Shown in pieces: positions 51,576 through 63,640 of a DNA stretch of 64,000 bases. This DNA comes from Owenia fusiformis (Eukaryota; Annelida; Polychaeta; Sabellida; Oweniidae): contig CAIIXF020000001.1 in NCBI GenBank assembly GCA_903813345.2, positions 31,413,732 to 31,477,731 of the forward strand. The letters are read 5' to 3'. Each line of letters begins with the position of its first letter. Within the stretch, counting starts at the first letter, position 1. Made by a program: the position numbers and the translations under genes. A model generated the notes under the pieces. That model searched no databases and had not been told where the DNA came from. It saw only the letters and a program-made list of their open reading frames with translations.

Positions 51576-54500
51576 CATATATATTCTGCATATAATATGG
51601 GTTATGTCTTCATTACATTTTGTAGTTGTTTTTTTGCAAGATAAATGAAGTTTTTTTTCAAACATAGCTTGTGAAGATGTGTCCGATTCCAACCAATCAA
51701 AACATTGTATTTCATACAACTGCATTACAATATACTAACACAATGCATCCAAAGTCATTTTTAGATTACCTCAGTTTCATAATTTCAAGTTAGCTGTTCT
51801 ATCCATTCCCTCGTTTATTGTATTTTTATTAGAAACCAGACTATTACGCATCAAAATAAAGAAGATGCAATTATTCTGCATGGACATTTTTCTCACATAT
51901 TATGTACTAACCGCATCCTGTTTATCGGATGTCGCAAATTGACACCACCCATTAATTCTGCTCCCTCTATATTTGTGGCAACGAGATTGGATATGCTCTA
52001 GTCAGATAAAGGAATGGCATTAAGTTGCATCAATTATGTAAATCCCTTATACAAAACTAGATCTATAATTAATTACCATACAAAATAGAGAATGTTGAAG
52101 AAGTACAGTAAAAACTAAGGTACTGGAACCGGACGAAACGGGGAGGGGAATGTGGCTTTTAAACAGAACCTAATATAGCAAATATAACATGCAACACGAC
52201 AAGCAATATAAAATATAACATTACGTACAAGGTTTATTTAATTTAATATAAAACAGAACATAGAACACAAATAAAACACGAACGTGTAATTGCACTGATT
52301 ATTATATTTGAACTAGTTATAGTATTATGGAAATGTAAAAATGTCTATTTAAAATGTCTATACAACTAGAACTACAGAAGTGTCTAATATAATAAAAGCT
52401 ATGCGAGACGATATAAGGCACTTGGTTGTGGGAAATCATCCTTCAAGTGGGCGTGGAAAGTTCTGCTCGAGATGGCGGGGAACTTGGCTGACTGGGTGTT
52501 GAAATCCCACGGTGATAGTTTTTTCGATCAGCGAATTCCAGCTGCTACGGCACCCCAACGGACTGCTGTAGATTCACAGCTTACGAATCCTTTATCTCGG
52601 GTTGCTCATTGCTGTCTATCGTCGTTGATGAAGTCTTTATTCCGATGTCACATCTAGCCCTAGTTCAACAAGTTAAACCTAGTCTGGGCCTTATTTCTTA
52701 TCTGACATAGCTTGTGGCCCGCCCTAGGTTTAACGTCCGTGCCTATTCGGCCCTTGGTGCAAAATATTTAATAGTGGCCTATGGCAGCGCATAGAATTCC
52801 ATGCGCGTTTAATTTATAACTGATAGTGAGAATTTGCAACAAATAAAACTATGGCATGGAAGTTAAACCCAATCACGGCAACAATAACATTCAGATTAAT
52901 AAATAAAAGCCGTGGTATTGGGTTTAACTTGTTGAACTAATCTAGCCCATGAGCAGAAATCCTTTCACCTAGAAAATGTGCATAGCCCTACCTTGTAGTC
53001 GTGCCTCCAGATATCGTCTGACGCCCTACAACGCTGACGATCTAAAATTCGATTCAATCGTGAGTTGATACAAAATCAACCAATCAGATTATAGATAAAT
53101 ATTTCCAACTCGCGTTCGAATTGCGTTTTCCGTCGTGGTTTGCTTCGTCTTAGTTACAAAACCGGTTTATTTCCGATTAGTCTACCACACAGGATTGATA
53201 TTTAAAGTGTTGCTCCGTTTTTGTGTTTCAGTGAAATAGACTTTAAAAATATTATACTACCGCAACTGCGAAAGCTTTATGTATTAATAATTTCGTTAAG
53301 CAGACCATTACAGTACCATATTAAATATCTTTCAAAACTCTCTCGAGAGGTGTATTAAAAACAGAAAAGTAGGTCGAATTAGGTCATAAGTAGGTCAAAG
53401 TAACATAGGGAGGATATTTTTGGTGTATTTCGCCTTTTCTTAATATGTATAACATTGTATTAGTATATTTAAATGTATCTCAGGGTGTACCAGATGTCAT
53501 GAGAATTTTTAAGGGAAATATAAGGCATTGGTAGTTCTTTGTCAAATTTGGAGCACTTATTAAGCAAACATTAAAGAATAACTGACATCAATTGCAGCCT
53601 CATAGCTGTTTTTTTATTGTCAAATAAAACATGTCTCCAACAATTCCGGGGTCTATGGAGTCGTGTTAATCATTTGACCATAATCGAAAATAGTTTGGCT
53701 GAAAACTTGCATCGAACGCTCTCTAATGTTTATTAAGAGACGTTTAATCAGGACTACTAAATACTCTGCCCTGGCAGGAGCTTCATAAGAAATCCCAGCA
53801 GCCCTCTCTCAGTTCATTTCTAGTAAGTAAGGCAGGAATGGTCCATCTGAGTATCAAATTGACATCAATGAGCTTCGCATATGTACGATGGACAGTCATG
53901 CCGTCATTATCAAGCTCAACCCTTTCGCATGATGACGTGAATTCAGTAGGGAAATGATGGCCTGGTGACTGATAAGTAAGAGCGTTTTTAGGGTAAATAT
54001 GTAAATTACCCACCGTGCTTAGACTTAAAAGTATATCATTGAAAATGTTGATAAGGATTATCACATTTGAACCACTTGTCAACATTTGGTGTAAAATATT
54101 AAATAGAACTGGAGATCATTTCATTGATGTATAAGAATAAAAATAATGGTGCCAAAAGGAGCATTTGGTCTTGGGAGGCAAAACATAATAGCAGTAATCA
54201 CATTCAAAGCAGATTTGCAATTTAGTAAAATACTGATGCCTTACCTTACGGATGTAAGACCTCTGTTCAATAAGATTTTTTCAAGATGGCCACTGAATTC
54301 GGAATAGATTTAGAAGATTTTTGTTAATTGCTGTTTTCAAATTGGCTGCCGATTTTTCAAACGCAAAATTCAAAATGGCAACCACCTTTTAAACGCCTTG
54401 CTAACATTTGTGAGATATTTGCACCTTCGCAAGTTTCTAAAAGCAAGCCGTGCATACGAATTGAGTTGCTGACATGTTGAGAATGTATTTTGATTAAAAG

Positions 54501-54785
54501 TTGATTAAAGTGCGAATTGAAAATTGATGGCGTGAAATTCCATTTCTTTTTCATCATGATTAAATTGTTTTGAACTTATCGTTATTTGAAAAAGACATAT
54601 TGTTTAACAAATATAAAAGATTACATACACAGCATAAACGATTAATTGTCTAACATATAAATGTATCTGCCTCCGATCATAATATCAATTTTAATTCATC
54701 TATGTGTGACAGTTATATATTATTAAGTAAATGTGCGATGAACTGATAAAATTATTAAATTAAACGCATACGGGACATCGCTACA
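51576..54785. other. Intergenic region between genes B and C
   Basis: No supported gene. A foldback element at 52659-52939 has arms tagttcaacaagttaaacc and its complement, with a second inner inverted pair (gttaaaccca / tgggtttaac, 52862-52930). The rest is AT-rich and featureless to me. Confidence 0.45.
52659..52939. mobile_element. Foldback/MITE element (~280 bp)
   Basis: Inverted arms cctagttcaacaagttaaac and gtttaacttgttgaacta, non-coding middle. No clear target duplication. Confidence 0.55.
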
Positions 54786-54837
54786 ATGCTGAAGTGCAAG
54801 ACTATCTTCGGAATAGTCCTTTTTATAACCGTGTTGG
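54786..54837 (+). CDS. Gene C exon 1: signal peptide
   Basis: ATG 54786, donor gtaagt, 52 nt, phase 1. The 5' flank acgggacatcgctaca is shared with gene B. Confidence 0.78.
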
Positions 54838-56782
54838 GTAAGTAACATATTATCCTCTTTTAATTTTAATTGCTATTTAAATCTTGCTGATTGATACCTT
54901 AGAAATTAGTATATGATCAATGTCATCACTGTGATAATTTTAGTCAATATCATGATTTTCTACTAAGTTTCCATATTTTTACTGCAAACGTCTGCATCAA
55001 ATTAATTAGTTTACTTTTCTATGATATTTGATAAATAAAGTCTTCCATATAGTTTTCAAAGGAATTGTAATAACTCAACACCACTATTTAGTATTTCTAA
55101 AACAAAAACTAGTCCAAAACATAGACTGCAAGGAGAAACCTAAGTCAACACTGACATTATTCACGATGTCATCCATTAAACACAAACCTAAAAACGATGA
55201 TGAACTTGTAAGACTTACACATTGGTATGTTTGAATTCTATATTCATAGTTCAGTGACATATCATACATAAACTCAATAAATGTTTTTTCATGTTCTACT
55301 TCATCATTGACAAGGGTCATATTTGGATTGTCATAAAGAATCCTGTATCATTCTTAATTTCATAATAACATGTTTTCCCAGGGAAAATAACAGAGAATAA
55401 TATTGATATTCAAAAATCCCATATCGGATTTGAACGATTTCGTTTCGAATGAACGAGATTCGGACAATTGGGCTTCGGATGTTTGGGTTTTGGACTGATG
55501 TAATTCAGACCAATGGTGTGTTCTCATGTGTTTCCCTGTCTATTAGTATAACATGCATAGTTGATTTAAAGTATTTCAAATCTTATACTTAATAGGTACC
55601 CTGGTAGATGCAAAGTATCATGCTGACTGCATGAAGAGATGTAAGGCAACGAAAACTGGTATCAAGAAGTGTAGGATGTGGTGCAAGATTCCGAATGTAG
55701 GTTAAATATAAAAACAAGGCTTTAACAATCAAAATATCACCGCCTTCCATTTATTAAAGACTCCGAACTCAAAACGCAGGACGTTCGAATCATTTAATTC
55801 AATTAGTACTTAAAAATATATTAGGTAACATTATGTAATATCGCCAAAACAATTCATTCTTGATTGTTATTCGTTTATCAACGTAATTCCTTCTATACTG
55901 TGTAAAATACCCAGTATCAATCGGACACGCCTGTTAGTTTTGAAGTCAAATGTGGACCATGAAGTTTCGTTTCTTCGTGAGGTTTAAATATCATATGCGA
56001 TTTTAGACAGCGCGTGTAGATGGAACATGTTGGAATACATGCATTTCTGAATCTGAGAAACCACAATTCAAAAAATGTCTGGCAATGTGCATTTTAAAAC
56101 CAGGTAATACCTAATGAACATTCTCGACTAATTAGACTAATTTGTGATACATGGGGGTGGTAGAGTAGCAAAGATATGAAAGTTAATGCCAATAAAAACG
56201 AAATTCATAAAATATAGTTACATATCTTGGGCTTTCCCCCTCTTCTTTTGAAGAGGTACTTTAATAAGGTTTAAACAATACCAACAGTATTGAGTCAGAC
56301 AACAAATAAAAAATCACCGGGGTCAAAATGATCTTCCCTCCGACCTAATGTTATAAAAATTACGAAAATCTGATACCAGATACGGTGTCTTGTATTACAT
56401 TGACTCTCGGCTATATTGGCTAGTCTGATAATGAAATATACATAAGGGATATACTAACAGCCAATATACTTAGAGGTATAAAAGACGAAATAAAGGAGGC
56501 ATAAAAATCTCCTTTTGCAACTCAACCAGGCTAAAAATCTTAACGTACATGTGCTCTGACTAGCCAATTTTATATATTACATCATTCGAAGGATTATTTT
56601 ATTAGTTAATTGCCAGTGGGAGCAGTGGACAGACTGGGGACTGTGTACAGAATGTTTAAAATGCTGTCAGAAACATTGTATACGGACCAGAGGAAAGACA
56701 CCAACACTTCAAAGCGGAAAACAGTGCGTGGGGTCTCATATAGAAAACAAGCTGGTAAAATGCAGCAAGATTGATTGCTCGC
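54786..56782 (+). CDS. Gene C: paralogue of gene B 5' end (exons 1-4; downstream part absent or outside window)
   Basis: Exons 54786-54837, 55596-55696, 56007-56103 and 56606-56782 have exactly the lengths (52, 101, 97, 177 nt) and phases of gene B exons 1-4. The product would be a signal peptide beginning MLKCKTIFGIVLFITVL, two Cys-rich segments and one TSP1 repeat. I found no vWD exon in the following 7 kb, which is filled with transposons and satellite. Reading on past the last donor gives a stop after two codons (cgt atg taa), so a 143-144-aa secreted form is possible. It may be a short real gene, a 5' duplicate whose body lies beyond 64000, or a decaying copy. All four exons are open and spliceable, against simple decay. 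Confidence 0.65.
55596..55696 (+). CDS. Gene C exon 2: Cys-rich segment
   Basis: Acceptor aatag, donor gtaggt, 101 nt; TLVDAKYHADCMKRCK...IKKCRMWCKIPN. Confidence 0.78.
56007..56103 (+). CDS. Gene C exon 3: Cys-rich segment
   Basis: Acceptor ttttag, donor gtaata, 97 nt; GTCWNTCISESEKPQFKKC then LAMCILKP. The conserved AELGGS of genes A and B is replaced. Confidence 0.75.
56606..56782 (+). CDS. Gene C exon 4: TSP1 repeat
   Basis: Acceptor attag, donor gtatgt, 177 nt; QWEQWTDWGLCTECLKCC, CIRTRGKTP. Close to gene B exon 4. Confidence 0.78.
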
Positions 56783-57096
56783 GTATGTAACTTTATACCA
56801 CTATCATGCAAATTTCCATATGTTAGATCAAAACGTTAACATTTCAACATGTAGCTTTTTAAAGTATTTATTTAAGGGATGCGTATGAAATGTACTATAA
56901 GTGTGCTACTACACCATTCTGATTTATCAGAGTCGCTCTTTACCTAACGCTTTTGTCCAAAAGGATAGTAAAGGCTGTGGATCCCACAACGCTACTACAC
57001 CGTTGCTCATAAATATGGAATATAACATTCATCAAATGAGAAGTCATTTAAGCAATTTATTTCCTAAAAATACATAATACATAGGCCTAATTAGTA

Positions 57097-59210
57097 GCCC
57101 GGACAGAATTGTTCAATGGTCACTTTTTCTTTAATAACTTTTTTCAATTTTCAGAATTATCCAAAACTAATTACATATTTGAAAACTAAAAAACAAAAAA
57201 AACATTTAAGGAACATCTCTTAATTTATTGATATTATAGGAGTTCAAAGTATGAGTGACGCAAATGCATAATTCATCATTTTGTCTCATATTTGTTCAAA
57301 AATGGCAGCATGTTTCGTGAATTTGAATGTTGAGTTGAAAGTTAATTTTATAAAATGTCATATGCCTATGGGCATCATGCTGCCATCATTACAGTTCTGA
57401 TGGATCCATGAAATATTGCAACTGGCCAATAATCAAATAAAAGAAGTCAAACTATGGAATTTTTTCTGCATCTTTATTCGATTTTCACACTTTTGTATTT
57501 GATTACAACCATTCGATATTCCAGTCTATTAAAATGATTCGAAACACGTAATAAATTTGTTTGTTTTTACACATTTATATTTGATTTATGTACCTATATA
57601 TGCGGTAAATGCACTTGTATATGCGGTTTATGTTATTCAGTGTTTGGTAAAATATCACATATTTAAGTCCATGTACACACACGAACAAAGACAGTTGACA
57701 CATATATTTAGAACACGCATCAAATACAAATACACTTTAGAACCAAACAATGTTCATTTACCGAACAATCATAGAGTACAAAATAGCACGGACATATAGT
57801 GACTTACCCCACATAATTAATGACATGTTTCGCATAAAATTATGTGGGGTAAGTCACGTGACTTACCCCACATAAATGACACATGCATGTAGCATAAAAC
57901 CATTCGGTAAATCACGTGACCAGTGACGTAGAAATTTCAAAATGGATGAAACAAGCGAGGAAAAAGAATTTGAATACGATTCATATTCACAATCCAGAGA
58001 GGAAATTGAGAAGTTATTAAATCATTACAACAGGCATGAGGCTACATAAGTGATCCTTTGTTAATAGAAGATACGTTTTCGCGATTGGAGAATCACACCA
58101 GAGCTCTTTGAATATATAGATGGCGAAAGTCACATGGTCGAAGTCACGTGACTTACCCCACATCAAAACAGTGAACAATGGTTTATATAAAATCATTCGG
58201 TAAGTCACGTGACTTACCCCACAAATGAATATGTTTAGCACAAATGAATATGTTTACCCAATACGAATGGTACTTGGCATCGCACATATTTAAAATACTT
58301 ATCAAATTTATATTTGATCGGGTCGAATACACTTTTGAAGCATCTTACATATTTGTTGTGTAAGACAGTCAATTATATGTGGGATAGTAGGTACTGTTTG
58401 TTGTAACTGGTTTTGTTTATGTTCGGTTTAACTTACTCCGTGGGGTAAAAACCGAAGATATTAATGTTACGAATATTGATGCAATAAATACACTATATCA
58501 AACTCCCTGCAAATGATCTTGAACTCAGCTCTACTGCAATGTTCGGCGGTTGTGTTCAAGAGGATGTTAAAAGCTGAACCCTAATGTGCGGGGTTTGATG
58601 AGACTGAGATTAGGTTCCCAATCTTTTCAAGAGGCCTAAACAGCCATCTCAGAGGCCCTTGAAAAGCTCAAGAACAATTCACATGCATATAAAGATGGGC
58701 CGGGAGGTGTTTGACTGGAAAAGTCGTTCAAAACGATGGAAGTATGACTCTATAGCTGCACGGGTTAAACTAGGGGTAACAATGGAATGGCCGAAAAACG
58801 TTGCCCTGCAACACTTCCAATATAGAGTACAATACAATATACGAACTTTTTCAAGTGTACATACAATTCAATTTAAAACAAAAGGTTTTAAATGCACCCA
58901 AAATAGCAGTCTACTTGACTTCATAGGCCTATGACATTTCTTGAATATTAGCTTTTTCAACTGAACATTCAAATTCACAAAACATGCAGCCATTTTTGAA
59001 TGAAGATGAGGCAAAATGATGAATTATGCATTTGCGTCACTCATACCATAAACGCCTATAATATCAATAAATTAAGAGATATTCCTTAAATAATTTTTGT
59101 GTATGTCAGAATTTTACTCTAGTGTTCAAATATGTAATCGGTTTTTGATAGAACTGAAAATTGAAAAAGTTATTAAAGAAAAAATGACCATCGAACAATT
59201 CTGTCCGGGC
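57097..59210. mobile_element. TIR element (2114 bp), TA target site, nested
   Basis: Arms of about 250 bp: gcccggacagaattgttc and its complement, with TA at 57095-57096 and 59211-59212. The middle has no transposase-like ORF. It contains the palindromic CACGTG repeats at 57.8-58.2 kb. Confidence 0.8.
57799..58225. repeat. Palindromic repeats around GGTAAGTCACGTGACTTACC
   Basis: A perfect 36-bp palindrome spans 57840-57875. Shorter palindromes with the same core lie at 58141-58154 and 58199-58218, and a diverged one near 57911. In addition, 57800-57855 forms a hairpin (gacttaccccacataatt / aattatgtggggtaagtc) with a ~19-bp loop. The core CACGTG is the classic E-box, but a regulatory role here is speculation. 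Confidence 0.8.
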
Positions 59211-59286
59211 TACTGTTAAATCTACAAATCAACATTCTATTGAAAAAAAAGTTTTACATATAAGTTAAGGAATTTGCTGTCATTTA

Positions 59287-59735
59287 GGCTGTCTTCGAAA
59301 ACTAATACCGTGATATCTATCCCCCGCTGTTAACAATATCGACGTTGTTCGAAAACTGTAGCGAGAGCTCTCGAGAACATTGATATGTCGATATGTCGTG
59401 TCTGCGTCGATTCTAAATCCGCGGTTCCAAATATTTACCACGATTTTTCTCCCTCCATTTCTAAGTATTGACCCGGAAGTTCATGAGTCAAAGGTCACCC
59501 AAATATCGGCCCTCGATAATGTGTCGGTAATTCGTCGTGTCTTTCCATTGTTACTGAAAAATCCCGCAGGGATAATGGATTTTTAAATGGAGAATCCGAC
59601 GGGAACGCGGAGGGTCCTCGCGTCCGAGTCGATAGCTGGAGATGGTGAAACATTATGAAAGATTATGAAAAATTATGTAAGAGTATGCAACTAATCATTG
59701 CTAATAGGTACGCGTACTAGTTTTCGAAGGCCGTC
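59287..59735. mobile_element. Harbinger-type MITE (449 bp), target site TTA
   Basis: Imperfect inverted ends (ggctgtcttcgaaaactaat / complement gacggccttcgaaaactagt), with TTA at 59284-59286 and 59736-59738. No ORF of note. TTA duplications are typical of PIF/Harbinger. Confidence 0.6.
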
Positions 59736-59819
59736 TTAAAATAGGGCAGTCTTTGCATTTTCAGAACACCCCGATCCAAATTTTAATGAAAAGCGGATCA
59801 AAGAAGATAAACATCTTGT

Positions 59820-60290
59820 CATGAAGAGGGATGTATCCTATATCCCATAACAGCACTAATGTGCAGTATGTCCTCCTAGTGCTGCAATCAGATCATTCAT
59901 CCCGCGGGGCCAGCTGTCAATGAGATGTCTGACCCATCTACGAAATAAGGTTCCACTACTCAATCAGGGGAGTACACAACTCTGCTAAATCTTGAGATAG
60001 GGCATTCATGTCATGAATTGCTGTTTTTCTCATCCCTCGTGTACTTTGCAGGAGCCCGATAAGCTGACTTTGTCATGGCAGCTGCTCCATATTGCCTGCC
60101 CTGGGGAAATCCTGCATAATGCAGCTATCATGCGCAGGGGCTTGATCATGCTGCAGTTGAAATTTACGCCCAGACACTCTGTTTGCATGTGGTACTAAAT
60201 GTAGGTCCAAAAGGTCACTGTAGACTCACCAATGGTGTGCGACTCTGCTTGGTGAAGGCCACCTCAACTATAACCACAACCCTCTCCATG
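59820..60290 (-). pseudogene. Decayed Tc1-like transposase
   Basis: Reverse-strand pieces read QHDQAPAHDSC (degenerate QQDNAxxHxA, around 60125-60160) and, further downstream, HLIDSWPRGMNDLIAALGG (degenerate C-terminal R-x-x-LI-x-A-GG motif, around 59890). Several frameshifts and stops break the frame. Confidence 0.55.
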
Positions 60291-60406
60291 AGCTACGTTT
60301 AATAAAAATCAGTTTCCTGTGGAAATATGAAGAGGAAATCACGAGACAATAAACATTTTTATGAACCATATCTATAAAATATTCCATATTTATGAGCGAC
60401 AGTGTA

Positions 60407-60895
60407 TATAACCGTAAAGATAGGTATTTGAATATCAGTCATGATTTTTCCATTAAGAATTGCAATTTACTTATGGATATTATTAATGGCGCTTGTTTAT
60501 TTGTAGCGTTTAAGATTAATTGTATTGTTATAGCAAGCATGTAAATATACAATGATAATAAGTTTTGCAACGAAGCACAATAGTAAATTATAACAAGCAA
60601 TGTTATAAATTGTGAACAGTAATCCCGAGTCTCGTCTCCATAGCTGTCAATATACCTTAGCCCTAGAGTCCCTAAGCTAATTGCACTAGCGGGAGTAAAT
60701 ATATTCCTCTATACCCCCCCCCTCTCTAAAGTAAAAAAAATGTCATTCGTCTCAGTAGCTATATTTGACCAAATGATTACTTTTAAATGATTACAATTTA
60801 TTTTATTTGAGATTGTTGATGCATAATTGGATAATTTATCTCCTTTACAATAGAAGATAATCACTTCATTATTACTGAAGGGGTACGTGTATAAC
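60407..60895. other. Unannotated stretch
   Basis: AT-rich DNA with a C-run at 60714. I see no gene or repeat. Confidence 0.4.
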
Positions 60896-60966
60896 ACTGG
60901 GGTGGACTGACTTTTTCACATCAGCCCTTAGCACAGGATTTCATTCTGTGTTTTCATTAACTAATA
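60896..60966 (+). mobile_element. 5'-truncated SINE copy (tail only)
   Basis: About 70 bp nearly identical to 61195-61265 (ggggtggactgacttttt ... cattaactaata), starting inside the 3' end of the tRNA-like head. Confidence 0.7.
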
Positions 60967-61132
60967 CTACTTCCCCTTAGGGGGAATGGTCCGTGTAAAA
61001 GTCCACGTGACATCATGAATAGAGTGATTGACAACCTGGAAAGACAGGTAACTTATATGGGGTCCAGGAAAATGGGCATGTAAGACATGGCTGCAATGCT
61101 ATATATGCAATGTTGATGTGGAAAAGCCAGTC

Positions 61133-61266
61133 GGTCCTGTAGCTCAGTGGTAGAGCACTTGTCCGGAAAGCAAGGGGTCGTGGTTTCGATCCCCACTGGG
61201 GTGGACTGACTTTTTCACATCAGCCCTTAGCACAGGATTCCATTCTGTGTTTTCATTAACTAATAA
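61133..61266 (+). mobile_element. tRNA-derived SINE
   Basis: The head (61133-61205) has RNA polymerase III boxes: A-box-like tagctcagtgg (61140-61150) and B-box-like ggtttcgatcc (61182-61192), and an anticodon-arm-like cttgtccggaaagcaag. The acceptor and T stems pair poorly (a 53-61 mismatch), so it is not a working tRNA. The tail matches the copy at 60896-60966. No poly(A) tail is obvious; the end is taattaacaaaa-like. Confidence 0.75.
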
Positions 61267-61319
61267 CAAAATATGAAGAAATTAAATTTCTTTTAATTTA
61301 CCGTGTCTTGAAGGTGTAT

Positions 61320-63640
61320 CCCAGCTAACAATTTTACGTTGTGATAACGTCGTCAGAATATATGTCTCAAGTTGTAGCAACGTTAATATGGAACGTTGTA
61401 GGTACAGGAAGGTGTGGACTCGCACAGATGTTTAAAGAACGTTACATTTGACTTAAATATCACGTGTCAGGAACGTAGTAGCGACCTTAACAATTACGTC
61501 GCCAAAATAACGAAACTGTAACGTACTTACATTACGTCATATATACGTGGCCAATCTTAATTTCTGGTAACGTTGATATGGAACGTTGTAGGTACAGGAA
61601 GGTGTGGACTCGCACAGATGTTTAAAGAACGTTACATTTGACTTAAATATCACGTGTCAGAAACGTAGTAGCGACCTTAAAAATTACGTCACCAAAATAA
61701 CGAAAATGTAACGTACTTACATTACGTCATATATACGTGGCCATTCTAAATTTCTGGTAACGTTGATATGGAACGTTGGAGGTACAGGAAGGTGTGGACT
61801 CGCACAGATGTTTAAAGAACGTTACATTTGACTTAAATATCACGTGTCAGGAACGTAGTAGCGACCTTAACAATTACGTCGCCAAAATAACGAAACTGTA
61901 ACGTACTTACATTACGTCATATATACGTGGCCAATCTAAATTTCTGGTAACGTTGATATGGAACGTTGTAGGTACAGGAAGGTGTGGACTCGCATAGATG
62001 TTTAAAGAACGTTACATTTGACTTAAATATCACGTGTCAGAAACGTAGTAGCGACCTTAACAATTACGTCACCAAAATAACGAAAATGTAACGTACTTAC
62101 ATTACGTCATATATACGTGGCCATTCTAAATTTCTGGTAACGTTGATATGGAACGTTGTAGGTACAGGAAGGTGTGGACTCGCACAGATGTTTAAAGAAC
62201 GTTACATTTGACTTAAATATCACGTGTCAGGAACGTAGTAGCGACCTTAACAATTACGTCGCCAAAATAACGAAACTGTAACGTACTTACATTACGTCAT
62301 ATATACGTGGCCAATCTAAATTTCTGGTAACGTTGATATGGAACGTTGTAGGTACAGGAAGGTGTGGACTCGCATAGATGTTTAAAGAACGTTACATTTG
62401 ACTTAAATATCACGTGTCAGAAACGTAGTAGCGACCTTAACAATTACGTCACCAAAATAACGAAAATGTAACGTACTTACATTACGTCATATATACGTGG
62501 CCATTCTAAATTTCTGGTAACGTTGATATGGAACGTTGTAGGTACAGGAAGGTGTGGACTCGCACAGATGTTTAAAGAACGTTACATTTGACTTAAATAT
62601 CACGTGTCAGGAACGTAGTAGCGACCTTAACAATTACGTCGCCAAAATAACGAAACTGTAACGTACTTACATTACGTCATATATACGTGGCCAATCTAAA
62701 TTTCTGGTAACGTTGATATGGAACGTTGTAGGTACAGGAAGGTGTGGACTCGCATAGATGTTTAAAGAACGTTACATTTGACTTAAATATCACGTGGCAG
62801 AAACGTAGTAGCGACCTTAAAAATTACGTCACCAAAATAACGAAAATGTAACGTACTTACATTACGTCATATATACGTGGCCATTCTAAATTTCTGGTAA
62901 CGTTGATATGGAACGTTGTAGGTACAGGAAGGTGTGGACTCGCACAGATGTTTAAAGAACGTTACATTTGACTTTAATATCACGTGTCGGGAACGTAGTA
63001 GCGACCTAAACAATTACATCGCCAAAATAACGAGACTGTTACGTACTTACATTACGTCATATATACGTGACCAATCTAAATTCCTGGTAACGTTAATATG
63101 GAACGTTGTAGGTATAGGAAGGTGTGGACTCGCACAGATGTTTAAAGAACGTTATATTTGACTTAAATATCACGTGTCAGGAACGTAGTAGCGACCTTAA
63201 CAATTACGTCGCCAAAATAACGAGACTGCAACGTATTTACATTACGTCATATATACGTGGCCAATCTAAATTTCTGGTAACGTTGATATGGAACGTTGTA
63301 GGTACAGGAAGGTGTGGACTCGCACAGATGTTTATTAAACGTTACATTATTTTGACTTAAGTTTTACGTGCCAGGAATGTAGAACCAACTTTAACAATGA
63401 CTTCGCAAAAATAACGAAACTGTCATGTACTTATGCAACGTCACATATACGTGCCCGGTTTAAAGTTCTGGTACGTTAATTATGGAACGTTGTAGGTACA
63501 GGAAGGTGTGGACTCGCACAGATGTTTAAAGAACGTTACATTTGACTTAAATATCACGTGCCAGGAATGTAGTAGCAACCTTAACGACTTTGCCAAAATA
63601 AAGAGACTGTAACGTTCTTGTCACATACATGGCCAATTTT
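61320..63640 (+). repeat. 190-bp satellite array, ~12 units, with 380-bp higher-order pattern
   Basis: The string gaacgttg recurs at 61391, 61581, 61771, 61961, 62151, 62341, 62531, 62721, 62911, 63101 and 63291, exactly 190 bp apart, then near 63485. Units alternate between form 1 (caggaacg, cgtcgcc, gaaactg, ccaatct) and form 2 (cagaaacg, cgtcacc, gaaaatg, ccattct) for eight units. The last four are form-1-like and increasingly diverged. The 5' edge starts cccagctaacaattttacgt, resembling ends of non-autonomous transposons known in marine invertebrates, so the array may lie inside one. Frames in it are repeat translations. Confidence 0.93.

Larger units (their letters stand above)
56998..60404 (-). 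mobile_element. Tc1-like transposon relic, split by two nested insertions
   Basis: Left end caccgttgctcataaatatg and the complement of the right end cactgtcgctcataaatatg match, with TA at 56996-56997 and 60405-60406. Removing the nested elements at 57097-59210 and 59287-59735 leaves roughly 0.85 kb holding a decayed transposase on the reverse strand. Confidence 0.7.

Noticed and set aside
52472-52657. 61-codon ORF beginning MAGNLADWV
   Set aside because: It ends at the edge of a foldback element and has no recognisable domain or transcript signals.
61133-61205. Functional tRNA gene
   Set aside because: A- and B-box-like strings are present, but the acceptor and T stems mispair and a repeated SINE tail follows, so a SINE explains it better.
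61320-63640. CRISPR-like array
   Set aside because: The 190-bp units are joined without unique spacers and the genome is eukaryotic. It is a satellite.
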